From Fusobacteriaceae bacterium (GTDB lineage: Bacteria; Fusobacteriota; Fusobacteriia; Fusobacteriales; Fusobacteriaceae): a stretch of DNA of 64,000 nt. Made by a program: the position numbers and the translations under genes. The notes beneath the pieces are model-generated. The model searched no databases, was not told the origin of the DNA, and saw only the letters and a list, made by a program, of their open reading frames with translations. Every line of letters begins with the position of its first letter. The first letter of the stretch is position 1. The stretch covers positions 1-64,000 of the forward strand of contig JAISTB010000007.1 of assembly GCA_031272775.1 (NCBI GenBank), given 5' to 3'. This document shows, piece by piece, positions 8,079-17,395 of this stretch.

Positions 8079-9569
8079 TTATAGTGTGACGCCGCTTTTG
8101 AAAATCGCGATTTCCCGGAAATTGTTCTTTTCATTGCAGACCCGCTCTCCGTTGACGACGCCCACGATGTAGTCAATAAACTCCCGCGTGAGATCCTCCA
8201 TGGTCAGATCTTCGGTAACAAGCCTGCCCGCGTCAAAATCGATCCAGGCCGGTTTTTTCTCATAGAGTTGGGTATTCGTGGAAATTTTGACCGTGGGCCC
8301 GTAGCCGCCGTAGGGATTGCCGAGGCCCGTCGTAAAGAGTACCAACTGGCAGCCCGCGGCAAGCAGCGCCGTTGTCGCCACCAGATCGTTTCCGGGGGCG
8401 CTCAGGAGATTAAGGCCTTTCGTTTTCAGCGTTTCCCCGTAGCGCAGGACGTCCGCCACAGGCGATCCGCCCGATTTCTGCGTGCACCCCAGGGATTTGT
8501 CCTCAAGACTGGTAATCCCGCCTCTTTTGTTGCCCGGAGAAGGATTTTCGTAGATTTCCTGGCCGTTTTTGAGAAAAAACTCTTTGAAATTATTGATCAG
8601 CAGTACGCATTTTTCAAAGGTCGCCCGGTCTTTGCAGCGCTCCATCAAAAGGGTCTCCGCCCCAAACATTTCCGGGACTTCCGTCAGGACCGTGGTCCCC
8701 CCCTGTGAGATCACATAATCGGAAAAGAGACCCAGCATGGGATTTGCCGTAATGCCCGAAAATCCGTCGGATCCGCCGCACTCAAGGCCGAAGCTGATCT
8801 CTGCGATGGACGCTTTTTCCCTTTTGTCGTTTTTCATTTCCGCATAAAGCTCCAGCAGCAGATTTTTTCCCGCGGCGATCTCATCGCCCGCTTCCTGGGC
8901 CACCAGGAATTTCACACGTTTTGGATCATAATCCCCAAGGGTTTTGACAAACTCAGCCATCTGGTTGTTCTCGCAGCCGAGCCCCAGCACCAGGACCCCG
9001 CCCGCGTTGGGGTGCTTTACGGTATCCTGGAGGATCGTCCTTGTGTTGGCGTGGTCTTCCCCCAGCTGAGAGCAGCCGTAATTGTGGGTCAGGACATTGA
9101 CCCCGTCTATGGACAAGGGCCCCGCCTCCCGCAAAAACGCCTCCATAATCCGCTGTCCGATGGCGTTGACGCAGCCCACCGTGGGAATGATCCAGAGTTC
9201 GTTACGGATGCCCGCGCCGCCGTTTTTCCTGCGGTAAATATTGACCTCCCGCGGCGCGTCGGTAAAAAGATGTTCCGCGAATTTCGGCCTGTATTCGTAG
9301 GTTTGCGTGTCTTTAAGATTGGTTTTCACGTTGTGGGTATGGACCCAGCCGCCTTTGACAATAGCGGTTGTGGCGTGCCCGATGGGAAAGCCGTATTTGA
9401 TTACCTGCCGTCCCTCGGCGATATCCCGCAAAGCGATTTTATGCCTTCGGGGAATATCTTCGGTCAGCGTCAGCGTTTCGTTTCCGAAGGAGATCCGTTC
9501 CCCCGCTTTGAAATCCCGCAGGGCGATGATCACATTATCCGTCGGATGGAGTTGAATCAGTTCTTTCAT
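8079..9569 (-). CDS. uxaA: Altronate dehydratase (UxaA family)
   Basis: 496 residues, matching E. coli UxaA (495). The first 95 residues are the SAF-type domain (LHPTDNVIIALRDFKAGE, ending GGWVHTHN); the larger C-terminal catalytic domain has RKNGGAGIRNELWIIPTVGC, THNYGCSQLGEDH, LGCENNQ, SFGLECGGSDGFSG and TTGLGNPYG, with the cysteines and histidines expected for its iron-dependent mechanism. The reaction is D-altronate to 2-keto-3-deoxy-D-gluconate (KDG) plus water, in the cytoplasm. A galactarate dehydratase (GarD) is the related alternative, but the adjoining uxaB supports altronate. Last gene of a three-gene leftward operon. Confidence 0.92.
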   Translation of the reverse strand: MKELIQLHPTDNVIIALRDFKAGERISFGNETLTLTEDIPRRHKIALRDIAEGRQVIKYGFPIGHATTAIVKGGWVHTHNVKTNLKDTQTYEYRPKFAEHLFTDAPREVNIYRRKNGGAGIRNELWIIPTVGCVNAIGQRIMEAFLREAGPLSIDGVNVLTHNYGCSQLGEDHANTRTILQDTVKHPNAGGVLVLGLGCENNQMAEFVKTLGDYDPKRVKFLVAQEAGDEIAAGKNLLLELYAEMKNDKREKASIAEISFGLECGGSDGFSGITANPMLGLFSDYVISQGGTTVLTEVPEMFGAETLLMERCKDRATFEKCVLLINNFKEFFLKNGQEIYENPSPGNKRGGITSLEDKSLGCTQKSGGSPVADVLRYGETLKTKGLNLLSAPGNDLVATTALLAAGCQLVLFTTGLGNPYGGYGPTVKISTNTQLYEKKPAWIDFDAGRLVTEDLTMEDLTREFIDYIVGVVNGERVCNEKNNFREIAIFKSGVTL

Positions 9570-9594
9570 GGCAATATTCCTCCCGGCGGGAACC

Positions 9595-11028
9595 TCAGAT
9601 TTCCCGCAGCGCCTGTTTCACGCCCTCCGTATCTATTTTTCCGAGATATCCGGCCACGGCTTCCGTAAAGCCCGGGATCGTATTCAAGTCCAGTTCCCAG
9701 TGCTCTTTGAGGCCCAGGACGGTTTCCGCGATCTTGCGATAGTCCTTCGTTTTCCAGAGCTCTCCGTAGAGGTCCAGAAATACCTTATCGTCCTTCAAGG
9801 GAATCGGATCCCCGTTTTCCCGGACGCCTTTATAGAAGCGAATCAGGGCCGCCAGCGCGAAGGCCAGCCTTTTGGGGACTTTTCCGGTCCGTTTTTGCGT
9901 CTCCAGCACCTGGGGCAGGATCCTTGTCTTGTATTTGGACATGGAATTGAGGGAAATGTCGATCAGCATATGCTTGATATAGGGATTCCGGAAGCGCCTT
10001 ACGACGTCTTCCTTGAAGCCGTTGAGCTCCCCCTTGTCCATATCGATGGCGGGGATGATCTCGTCGTTGACGGCGGCAAGGACAAATTCACGGATCTCAT
10101 CATTTTCCATGGCCTCCCGCACCGTATCGATGCCGTAGAGATAGGCGACCGGCACCATGGCCGTGTGGGATCCGTTCAAAATCCCCACTTTTCTTAGTTT
10201 ATAGGGCTTCAGATCGTCGACGATGACGATATTGAGCGAAACCTTGTCCAGACGCAGTTCCTTCGTCAGGATGTCCTTGGGTCCCTGGATCACGTAGAGG
10301 TAAAAATACTCCGAGGTCGTCATAAAGGCGTCGTGATAGCCCAGCTCCTTTTCGAGCTCGTCTTTTTCCGCCCGGGGATAGCCGGTCACGATGCGGTCCA
10401 CCAGAGTCGAGCACAAGATATTGGCCTCTTCGAGCCATTTTTTGAATTCGTCGCCCAATTTCCAGAGATCGGCGTAGAGGAGGACGATCCTTTTGAGCTC
10501 GACGCCGTTGTAGTCGATGAGCTCGCAGGGGAGCAGGATGAAGCCCTTGTCCTTTGCGCCCGCGAAGGCCTTGAAGCGCTCGTGCAAAAGACGCGTCAAT
10601 TTGGCGGGATAGGTGGCGGGCGGCGCGTCGTCATACTTGTCCTTGTCGCTCCAGGCGATTCCCGCCTCCGTCGTATTGGAGAAGATAAAGCGGAAATCCG
10701 GATTATGCGCCAGTTTCAGGTATTCGTCGTATTGCTTGTAAACGGGGATCTCACGGTTGACCGAGGAGATGATCCGGTAGTCTTTGACCGCTTCCCCCGC
10801 CTCGTTGATGCCGCGGACAATGGATGTGTAAAGCCCGTCCTGGGTGTCGAGCAGCGGCTGGGGCGTATCGATCGGTCGCACGACGACGACGCCCGCGTTC
10901 AGACCCGCTTTTTTGTTGAGGATATCGATTTGCCAGTCAATGAAGCTCCGCAGGAAATTCCCCTCCCCGAATTGGATGATCTTTTCCGGGTACTTGGGCA
11001 GATTCAGTTTTTCGCGGTTCAGTTCCAT
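9595..11028 (-). CDS. uxaB: Tagaturonate reductase / altronate oxidoreductase
   Basis: 477 residues of the long-chain mannitol-dehydrogenase family. It has the N-terminal nucleotide-binding segment [62 protein letters not shown], and [18 protein letters not shown] with the family lysine and histidine. It reduces D-tagaturonate to D-altronate with NADH. I chose ATG at 11028 because GGAGGG precedes it by 8 bp. It lies 25 bp upstream of uxaA and feeds it. Confidence 0.9.
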   Translation of the reverse strand: MELNREKLNLPKYPEKIIQFGEGNFLRSFIDWQIDILNKKAGLNAGVVVVRPIDTPQPLLDTQDGLYTSIVRGINEAGEAVKDYRIISSVNREIPVYKQYDEYLKLAHNPDFRFIFSNTTEAGIAWSDKDKYDDAPPATYPAKLTRLLHERFKAFAGAKDKGFILLPCELIDYNGVELKRIVLLYADLWKLGDEFKKWLEEANILCSTLVDRIVTGYPRAEKDELEKELGYHDAFMTTSEYFYLYVIQGPKDILTKELRLDKVSLNIVIVDDLKPYKLRKVGILNGSHTAMVPVAYLYGIDTVREAMENDEIREFVLAAVNDEIIPAIDMDKGELNGFKEDVVRRFRNPYIKHMLIDISLNSMSKYKTRILPQVLETQKRTGKVPKRLAFALAALIRFYKGVRENGDPIPLKDDKVFLDLYGELWKTKDYRKIAETVLGLKEHWELDLNTIPGFTEAVAGYLGKIDTEGVKQALREI

Positions 11029-11065
11029 GGTGTTCCCTCCTTTTATCAAATGGACATTCAGATCG

Positions 11066-12085
11066 TCAGTCGGAAAATTTGATCAAGATCTTGAACTTGC
11101 TGCCGTCGTTGTGGACAAGGGTATCGAAGGCCTTTATGCTGTCTTCCACGGGAAATACGTCGCTGATGATCGGATCAATCACGACCTTTCCCGAAGACAC
11201 GAGATCAATCAGTTCCTCAAAGTCCTTTTTCAGGGAATTGCGCGAGCCGTAGACATTGAGCTCTTTTTTGAGGAGGATAGAATGATTGAACGTCACTTCC
11301 TTCTTGCCGTTGCCGATAAGGATAATGTCGGCCCCGGTGGCCGCCTGTTCGATGCAGTTGAGAAATGTGGCGCCCTGACCCACGGCCTCGACGCAGACAT
11401 CAAAGCCGTTGCCGCCGGTAATGGCCTTCGCCCGCTCCGTGAGATCTTCCCTCGAGACGTCGATGGTCCCGTCGATTCCGAATTTGAGCGCGTTTTCAAG
11501 ACGCTTCGCGAAGACGTCGGCAATATGGACCTCGGCCCCCTTGAGTTTTGCCGAAATGGCGGCGAAGACGCCGATGGCCCCCGCCCCGATCACCAGCGCC
11601 TTGTGTCCGGGCTTCACACGGCCGCGGCTCAGCGCGTGGTAGCCGATGGAGAAGGGCTCGATCAGCGCCAGCGTCCTGGGGGAAAGCCCCTTTCCGGGGT
11701 AAATGCGCTCAATGGGCATGGCCACGTACTCGCAAAAGGATCCGTCCCGTTGTACGCCCATGGTTTCGTTGGTCACGCAGGCGTTGAGGATCCCCCGCCG
11801 ACAGGCGTAGCAGCTCCCGCAGTTGAAATAGGGGTTGGCCGTCACGATGTCGCCAACGCGCAGCCCCCTGTCGTTTTCCCCGATTTCCGCGATTTCCGCC
11901 GAAAACTCGTGTCCGGGAATCCGCGGATAGGTCGTAAAGGGTTGGTTTCCCGTAAACGTCGCGAGATCGGAGCCGCAAATCCCGCAATATTTTATTTTGA
12001 GCAAGGCCTCGCCCGCTTTGGGGACCGGCTTCGGCAGCTCCCTCAGTTCTATTTTGCCCGGTTCTTCAATATAGACTACTTTCAT
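11066..12085 (-). CDS. Zinc-dependent medium-chain dehydrogenase, probable L-galactonate 5-dehydrogenase type
   Basis: 339 residues. The catalytic-zinc site CGICGSD (near 35-41) and GHE (near 62), the structural-zinc cysteines [15 protein letters not shown] (near 90-104) and the Rossmann motif GAGAIG (near 165) are all present, so the enzyme should be a functional NAD(P)-dependent sugar or sugar-acid dehydrogenase. The segment [15 protein letters not shown] resembles, from memory, E. coli LgoD (YjjN), which oxidises L-galactonate to D-tagaturonate. That product is exactly the substrate of UxaB, encoded next, so the operon reads as a complete L-galactonate to KDG route. L-gulonate or sorbitol dehydrogenase cannot be excluded. 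The ATG at 12085 follows GGGAGG. Confidence 0.8.
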   Translation of the reverse strand: MKVVYIEEPGKIELRELPKPVPKAGEALLKIKYCGICGSDLATFTGNQPFTTYPRIPGHEFSAEIAEIGENDRGLRVGDIVTANPYFNCGSCYACRRGILNACVTNETMGVQRDGSFCEYVAMPIERIYPGKGLSPRTLALIEPFSIGYHALSRGRVKPGHKALVIGAGAIGVFAAISAKLKGAEVHIADVFAKRLENALKFGIDGTIDVSREDLTERAKAITGGNGFDVCVEAVGQGATFLNCIEQAATGADIILIGNGKKEVTFNHSILLKKELNVYGSRNSLKKDFEELIDLVSSGKVVIDPIISDVFPVEDSIKAFDTLVHNDGSKFKILIKFSD

Positions 12086-12133
12086 TTTTTTCCTCCCGGC
12101 ATTAAAAATATACACAAAGCTCACATATGTATA

Positions 12134-12162
12134 AATATAGCAGATAAACCGGAGAAAAGCAA
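12134..12162 (-). promoter_or_regulatory. Promoter of the dehydrogenase-uxaB-uxaA operon
   Basis: On the minus strand -35 TTGCTT (plus 12157-12162), 17-bp spacer, -10 TATATT (plus 12134-12139), 49 bp before the start codon. Confidence 0.55.
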
Positions 12163-12277
12163 CAGCTTTCTGAAGAAATTTTCTTCGCCGCGCACAAAGA
12201 GCCCTTTGATGGTATTCTGATAATTTATGATAGAATTCAGACCGTTTTGTTCGAAAAAAGTTTTTTTGGATTGGATA

Positions 12278-12306
12278 TTGACTATTTACACTTTCTGTGG
12301 TATGCT
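12278..12306 (+). promoter_or_regulatory. Promoter of the second TRAP operon
   Basis: -35 TTGACT at 12278-12283, 17-bp spacer, -10 TATGCT at 12301-12306. The transcript would have an untranslated leader of about 90 nt before the dctP start at 12404. The divergent interval 12086-12403 (318 bp) holds this promoter, the leftward promoter and the operator-like repeats, and no gene that I can see. Confidence 0.6.
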
Positions 12307-12337
12307 GATATTAGGTATATTTATTGTGTGATATCAG
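12305..12337. promoter_or_regulatory. Operator-like inverted repeat at the second TRAP promoter
   Basis: CTGATAT at 12305-12311 and its complement ATATCAG at 12331-12337, 19 bp apart, so the left arm overlaps the -10 box. A further CTGATA occurs near 12217 between the divergent promoters. The likely ligand is the GntR regulator encoded at the end of this operon, but this is inference. Confidence 0.45.
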
Positions 12338-12403
12338 TATTTTTATAAAAATCATAAAAATACGGAAAAACGAATGAGAAAAAATTGAAAAAGGAGGCTA
12401 CAC

Positions 12404-13390
12404 ATGAAAAAAATCGTTTTATTGTTGATGCTGGCGGCAACGTTTCTTTCCTTCGGACTGTACGGGGCGGACAAGACCGTAACGATTCAGATCGGTTACG
12501 AGAATAACCCGGGAGAACCCTTTGACGAAGCCTGCCGCGAATGGAAGCGGCTGATCGAGGAAAAAAGCAAAGGCTCCATCAAAGTGGAACTGTTCCCCTC
12601 GAGCCAGTTGGGATCGAAAAATGACCTGATCGACCAGATGCTGGCCGGTGACTCGGTGATCACCCTGGCTGACGGCGCGTTCTACGCCGATCGCGGCGTC
12701 GTGGACATGGGGATTACGTTCGGGCCCTATTTCTTCGAGACTTGGGACGAAGCCTGGAAACTCGTCAAGAGCGACTGGTGGAAGAGCCAGGAAAAGCTGC
12801 TGGAAGACAAGGGACTGAAACTCATCGGCTGCAACTGGATTTACGGAGACAGACATACGCTGACGAAAAAGCCCATCCGCGGCGTGGATGATTTTAAAGG
12901 GCAGAAAATCCGCGTTCCCAACAACCTGATCCAGGTAAAGGGCATGGAAGTTATGGGCGCGACGCCTACGCCGATGCCTCTGGGCGAAGTGTACACGGCG
13001 CTGCAGCAGGGGACCATCGACGGGCTTGAAAATCCGCTGCCGGTACTCTACAACGGAAAATTCCACGAAGTGGCGAAATATTTAACGCTGGACGGCCACG
13101 TCAAGAATTTTACGACCCTGCTCTGCGGTACGGCTTTCTTCAATTCCCTGTCGGCCGAACAGCAAAAAGTCCTCGTGGAGACCTGCGAGGAAGCGGGCGT
13201 TTACAACAACAAACTCCAGGAGAATCTCGCCGCCGAGACCATCGCCAAATTCAAGGCCGAAGGCGTCGAAATCATCGAAGTGGACGTGCCGAAATTCCAG
13301 GAAAAGGCGAAAGCTTTCTATGAACTGCCCGATTTTACGTCCAAATGGTCCAAGGGCCTCTACGAGACAACGAAAAAAGCGATGAAATAA
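12404..13390 (+). CDS. dctP: TRAP transporter solute-binding protein (DctP family), second system
   Basis: 328 residues with a signal peptide of about 20 residues (MKKIVLLLMLAATFLSFGLYG). Family features are the SSQLGSKNDLIDQML segment, the ligand-arginine region GQKIRVPNNLIQVKGMEVMGATPTPM, and EVYTALQQGTIDGLENP. An AAAAAGGAGG ribosome site precedes the ATG. It is divergent from the L-galactonate/altronate operon, so a hexonate or hexuronate is the probable cargo. Confidence 0.92.
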   Translation: MKKIVLLLMLAATFLSFGLYGADKTVTIQIGYENNPGEPFDEACREWKRLIEEKSKGSIKVELFPSSQLGSKNDLIDQMLAGDSVITLADGAFYADRGVVDMGITFGPYFFETWDEAWKLVKSDWWKSQEKLLEDKGLKLIGCNWIYGDRHTLTKKPIRGVDDFKGQKIRVPNNLIQVKGMEVMGATPTPMPLGEVYTALQQGTIDGLENPLPVLYNGKFHEVAKYLTLDGHVKNFTTLLCGTAFFNSLSAEQQKVLVETCEEAGVYNNKLQENLAAETIAKFKAEGVEIIEVDVPKFQEKAKAFYELPDFTSKWSKGLYETTKKAMK

Positions 13391-13431
13391 ATCTGCCGCC
13401 ATGCGGGTAAACCGCCGGGAAGGAGGGCGAG

Positions 13432-13902
13432 TTGGAAAAAAACGCATTTGAGAAAATTCTGAATATTGATCTGATTATCGCGGGAATCGCCATGCTTGTG
13501 CTGATTTTCGTAACCTTCGCGGCGGTTATCCTGCGCTATTGCGTGAGAAAACCCCTGATCTGGGGCGAGGAGATGCAGCTCTTCTGCTTCGTCTGGGCGG
13601 CGCTTTTCGGCTCGGGAGCGGTCTTCCGGAACGGCGGGCATGTGGCCATCGACATTCTGGTGGACCTTTTCCCGCCCAAAATACAAAAAATCGTGGAATC
13701 CGTCGTCTATGTGATCGTCGTGGGCATTCTCGCCTTTCTGTTCTGGCAGTCGTTCCTGCTGACAAAGCAAATGTACACCACAAACCGCGTCACGAACATC
13801 CTCAGAATTCCTTACTGGATCGTCTACGGGGCCATGCCCGCCGGTTGCTTATTGATGATACTGAATCACGGTATCGCCGTCTACCGGAAACTCAAGGGGT
13901 GA
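13432..13902 (+). CDS. dctQ: TRAP transporter small permease (DctQ family), second system
   Basis: 156 residues, four membrane helices, with the family segment WGEEMQLFCFVWAALFGSG (near 43-61) followed by FRNGGHVAID. TTG start at 13432 behind AAGGAGGG. Works with the DctM subunit encoded 6 bp downstream. Confidence 0.9.
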   Translation: MEKNAFEKILNIDLIIAGIAMLVLIFVTFAAVILRYCVRKPLIWGEEMQLFCFVWAALFGSGAVFRNGGHVAIDILVDLFPPKIQKIVESVVYVIVVGILAFLFWQSFLLTKQMYTTNRVTNILRIPYWIVYGAMPAGCLLMILNHGIAVYRKLKG

Positions 13903-13908
13903 GAAAAT

Positions 13909-15195
13909 ATGCCTGTTGTCGCTATTGCGGCCATTGTCATGGTCGTGTTCCTTTTCATGAAATTTCCCGTATTCGCTGCGGTCTTGGCGGGGTCTCTGAC
14001 GTATTTCGCGCTGACGCCCGGGATCGCCACGCGGATCTTTGCCCAGCGGGTCGTGACCGGCATGGAGTCCATTCCGCTTCTGGCCATTCCCTTCTTTGTC
14101 TGCGCCGGGGTCTTTATGAATTATTCCGGCGTCACGAAAAGGGTCATGGATTTTTGCGAAGTCTTGATGGCCCGGGTGCCCGGAGGGCTTGCCCAGGTCA
14201 ATGTGCTGCTTTCCACGCTGATGGGAGGACTCTCGGGGTCCAATCTCGCCGACGCCGCCATGGAAGCGAAGATGCTTGTGCCCGAGATGGAGCGGAAGGG
14301 CTTCTCCAAGGAATTTTCCTCGGTGGTAACGGCCGTTTCCGCCATGATTACGCCCTTGATCCCGCCGGGGATCGCCATGATCATCTACGGCTCCATCGCC
14401 AATGTATCGATCGGTAAGCTCTTTATCGCGGGAATCGGACCGGGACTTCTGCTCTGTATTTCCATGATGCTGCTCTGCGGCGTGATTTCCACAAAGCGGG
14501 GATACACGTCCTCCACGAAAGAGGGGCGCGTAACCGCCCGGGAATTCCTCAGGGCCTTCGTGCACGCGATTCCGCCTCTTTTGCTGCCGGTCATCATTAT
14601 CGGCGGCATCCGTCTCGGGATTTTCACCCCCACGGAAGCGGGCGCGGTGGCCATCGTCTATTCGCTGATCCTGGGCTTCGCCTACAGGGAAATGAAATTC
14701 AAAGATCTTTTGCAGGGCCTGAAGGAAACGATCCTCACGACCTCTTCGATTATGATGATCGTGGGGGCCGCCTCGTCCTTCGCCTGGATCCTGACCCGGG
14801 AGCAGATCCCCCAGAAGGTGACGAGCTTCATCATCGGTTCCATCTCCAACAAATACGTGTTTCTGATGATCGTCAACTTCCTTCTGCTCTTTATCGGCAT
14901 GTTTATCGAGGGAAACGCCGCCATGATCGTGCTGGTGCCGATCCTGGCCCCCGTGGCCAGGGCTTACGGTATTGACGACATCCAATTCGCCATGACCTTT
15001 ATTTTCAATATGGCCATCGGTTGCGTGACGCCGCCCATGGGGACGCTGATCTTCGTGACCTGCGGCATTACGGGTTGCAAGATCAAGGACTTCGTCAAAG
15101 AGAGCGTACCCTTTTATTTCCTCCTGTTCGGCTGTCTGTTGCTGTTGACCTTTGTGCCGCTTTTTTCCATAGGCATCGTGAATCTAATCTTTTAA
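13909..15195 (+). CDS. dctM: TRAP transporter large permease (DctM family), second system
   Basis: 428 residues, about twelve membrane segments. Motifs include IPLLAIPFFVCAGVFMN, GGLSGSNLADAAMEAKM near 105, MITPLIPPGIAMIIYGS and IGCVTPPMGTLIFVTCGI. Its sequence differs clearly from the first DctM (6739-8001), so the two systems are separate families, not a recent duplication. Confidence 0.93.
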   Translation: MPVVAIAAIVMVVFLFMKFPVFAAVLAGSLTYFALTPGIATRIFAQRVVTGMESIPLLAIPFFVCAGVFMNYSGVTKRVMDFCEVLMARVPGGLAQVNVLLSTLMGGLSGSNLADAAMEAKMLVPEMERKGFSKEFSSVVTAVSAMITPLIPPGIAMIIYGSIANVSIGKLFIAGIGPGLLLCISMMLLCGVISTKRGYTSSTKEGRVTAREFLRAFVHAIPPLLLPVIIIGGIRLGIFTPTEAGAVAIVYSLILGFAYREMKFKDLLQGLKETILTTSSIMMIVGAASSFAWILTREQIPQKVTSFIIGSISNKYVFLMIVNFLLLFIGMFIEGNAAMIVLVPILAPVARAYGIDDIQFAMTFIFNMAIGCVTPPMGTLIFVTCGITGCKIKDFVKESVPFYFLLFGCLLLLTFVPLFSIGIVNLIF

Positions 15196-15215
15196 GGGCC
15201 CCTTGAAAAAAAGCA

Positions 15216-15244
15216 TTGACATTTGACAGGATTTCGCCTATGAT
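15216..15244 (+). promoter_or_regulatory. Promoter of the second GntR regulator
   Basis: Perfect -35 TTGACA at 15216-15221, 17-bp spacer, -10 TATGAT at 15239-15244, 40 bp before the chosen GTG start. It lets the regulator be made independently of the TRAP operon. Confidence 0.75.
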
Positions 15245-15284
15245 GGGAAGGGAAAACAAAAAAGAACGGAAAACGGAGAACCAC

Positions 15285-15920
15285 GTGAAAAAAAATATCG
15301 TTTATACGGGCGTCAAGGAAAAAATCATCAGCGGGGAATATCCCCCCGGCGGCAGCATCAGCGAAAAGGACGTGATCGCGGACTTCAACGTCAGCCGTAC
15401 GCCGATTCGGGAGGCCCTGAGCCTTCTGGAACAGGAGGGCTGGATCCGGCCCGTGCCGAGAAAGGGTTATGCCGTAACCGACATCACCTTTGAGGAAATC
15501 AAGGATCTCTTTCAGATCCGTTACGAATTGGAACCGGTCTTTTTGAACGTCGCTTTCAACTTCTTCGAACGGGAAAAGCTTGAGCGCCTGCGGGAGCGCA
15601 TCCTGAGCCTTATCGAAGCGCAGGATATCGGCGCTCTGGCCGAGGTCGACCGGGAGTTTCACCTCTATCTGATCAAGTCCACCTACAACCGCTTCGCGAT
15701 CAAGATCATGGACAGCATCAACGACCACATCAACCGGACCCGCTACCTGACGTTCCGGGACCGGGACGAAACGCTCAATTCCGCGGCGGAGCACATCAAG
15801 ATCATCAACGCCATTTTGGACGGGGACAAGCAGCGGGCCCTGGAGACCCTGAAGGCACATATTGACAGAAGTCAGCTGTTTTTTATCCGGCATTTCAACT
15901 TTAAACGTCAGGATTTATGA
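15285..15920 (+). CDS. GntR-family (FCD subfamily) transcriptional regulator
   Basis: 211 residues. The N-terminal winged helix is visible (GEYPPGGSISEKDVIADFNVSRTPIREALSLLEQEGW, RKGYAVTD), followed by an FCD domain (LFQIRYELEPVF, EVDREFHLYLIKST, HIKIINAILDGD). I chose the GTG at 15285, which has CGGAGAA just upstream, because an in-frame TTG at 15216 is itself the -35 box of a strong promoter. By position it should control the second TRAP operon and the divergent uxa operon. It is not closely similar to the first GntR regulator (2662-3357). Confidence 0.85.
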   Translation: MKKNIVYTGVKEKIISGEYPPGGSISEKDVIADFNVSRTPIREALSLLEQEGWIRPVPRKGYAVTDITFEEIKDLFQIRYELEPVFLNVAFNFFEREKLERLRERILSLIEAQDIGALAEVDREFHLYLIKSTYNRFAIKIMDSINDHINRTRYLTFRDRDETLNSAAEHIKIINAILDGDKQRALETLKAHIDRSQLFFIRHFNFKRQDL

Positions 15921-15930
15921 AGAAAAGAGA

Positions 15931-15966
15931 ATACTCTGTGGCGCAGTCGCGACAGGGTATTTTTTT
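15931..15966 (+). terminator. Rho-independent terminator after the second GntR gene
   Basis: A 9-bp stem ATACTCTGT/ACAGGGTAT with one G-U pair, inner loop of 12 nt, followed by TTTTTT at 15961-15966. Confidence 0.85.
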
Positions 15967-15989
15967 CTCCCGGAAATGAAAGAAAATTA

Positions 15990-16018
15990 TTGTTTATTTC
16001 CGATATTTGTGATAAAAT
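15990..16018 (+). promoter_or_regulatory. Promoter of the rnf operon
   Basis: -35 TTGTTT at 15990-15995, 17-bp spacer, -10 TAAAAT at 16013-16018, in the AT-rich gap 41 bp before rnfC. Confidence 0.6.
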
Positions 16019-16058
16019 TGTGGAGTGTTAAACTTTAATAATATGGAGGAGAGTACAT

Positions 16059-17381
16059 ATGAGTTTTTTCGGTTTCAAAGGCGGCGTTCATCCGCACGAT
16101 AACAAAGCCCAGACGAAAGATGAACTGACAGTACTCCTGACTGCGCCAAAAATGGTATATATCCCGTTGGTTCAATCCAACCCGGCTATTCCGGTTAAAC
16201 CACTGGTCAAACCGGGCGATAGTGTACTGAAAGGCCAGAAAATCGGAGATGCGGACGGCATGATGACCGTTCCCGTTCACTCATCCGTCAGCGGCACTGT
16301 GAAAAAGATCGAAGACCGTCCTTATCCCGTAATGGGGGCCGTGGTGCCCACCGTCTGCATCGAAAACGACGGACAGGACGCCTGGGCGGAGCTGTCAAAG
16401 GTCGAAGACTGGGAAAAGGCCACGAAAGAGGAATTGCTCGCGGTTATCCGGGAAAAGGGCATCGTCGGCATAGGCGGCGCGACGTTTCCGACCCATGTCA
16501 AGCTGAACCCGCCCAAAGACGTGACCGTGGACACGCTGCTGCTGAACGGCGCCGAATGTGAGCCCTATCTCAACGCCGACAACAGACTGATGCTGGATGA
16601 TCCCAGGTCCATTATCGAAGGGATCAAAATCATCAAAAAGATCCTCGGCGTCAATACCGCCATTGTCGGTATAGAAGAGAACAAACCCCGCGCCATCGCG
16701 GCCATGAAAGCGGCGGCGGAAGGGACCGGCATCGAGATCCAGCCCCTGAAGACCAGATACCCCCAGGGCGGCGAAAAACAATTGATCAAGTCCATTCTGA
16801 ACCGCGAAGTCCCCTCGGGCAAGCTCCCGTCGGCGGTAGGCGCGGTCGTGCAGAATACCGGAACGGCGGCGGCCATTTACCAGGCTGTCGTAAACGGCGT
16901 TCCGCTGATCGAGCGGGTCGTGACCGTAGCCGGAAAAGCGGTGAAGCACCCCAAAAATGTAAAAGTTCCCGTAGGGACACTGTTTTCGGAAATATTGGAT
17001 TTCTGTGAAGTCGACAGAGATCGTCTCTATAAATTGGTTTTGGGCGGCCCCATGATGGGTCTCGCGCAATTCTCGGAAGATACGCCGGTGATCAAAGGGA
17101 CATCGGGGCTTTTGGCGTTGACGAAAGAGGAGACAAACGCCTATGAGACGCGGCCCTGCATTTCCTGCGGCAAATGTATCGAAGCCTGCCCCATGAGCCT
17201 GCAGCCTCTGCGTTTTGTGCAGCTGACGCTCAAAGGGCAGTACAAGGAACTGGGACCGGCAAATCTCCTCGACTGTATCGAATGCGGGTCCTGCGCGTAC
17301 GCCTGCCCGGCCAACCGGCCGCTGGTGGAGTCAATCAAACTCGGTAAAACAAAATTAAGAGAAATCATGGCGAAGAAATAG
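16059..17381 (+). CDS. rnfC: Rnf complex subunit C, iron-sulphur / NADH-binding
   Basis: 440 residues. The N-terminal half has the barrel-sandwich and nucleotide-binding regions (HPHDNKAQTKD; GIVGIGGATFPTHVKL; LLNGAECEPYLNADNRLML, the flavin/NADH-site motif of the NuoF-like fold). The C-terminal part binds two [4Fe-4S] clusters: CISCGKCIEACP near 368 and CIECGSCAYACP near 407. It is the NADH-facing subunit of ferredoxin:NAD+ oxidoreductase. Start supported by GGAGGAG. The Cys-rich C-terminal extension seen in proteobacterial RnfC is absent. Confidence 0.95.
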   Translation: MSFFGFKGGVHPHDNKAQTKDELTVLLTAPKMVYIPLVQSNPAIPVKPLVKPGDSVLKGQKIGDADGMMTVPVHSSVSGTVKKIEDRPYPVMGAVVPTVCIENDGQDAWAELSKVEDWEKATKEELLAVIREKGIVGIGGATFPTHVKLNPPKDVTVDTLLLNGAECEPYLNADNRLMLDDPRSIIEGIKIIKKILGVNTAIVGIEENKPRAIAAMKAAAEGTGIEIQPLKTRYPQGGEKQLIKSILNREVPSGKLPSAVGAVVQNTGTAAAIYQAVVNGVPLIERVVTVAGKAVKHPKNVKVPVGTLFSEILDFCEVDRDRLYKLVLGGPMMGLAQFSEDTPVIKGTSGLLALTKEETNAYETRPCISCGKCIEACPMSLQPLRFVQLTLKGQYKELGPANLLDCIECGSCAYACPANRPLVESIKLGKTKLREIMAKK

Positions 17382-17395
17382 GAGGGGACAATAAT

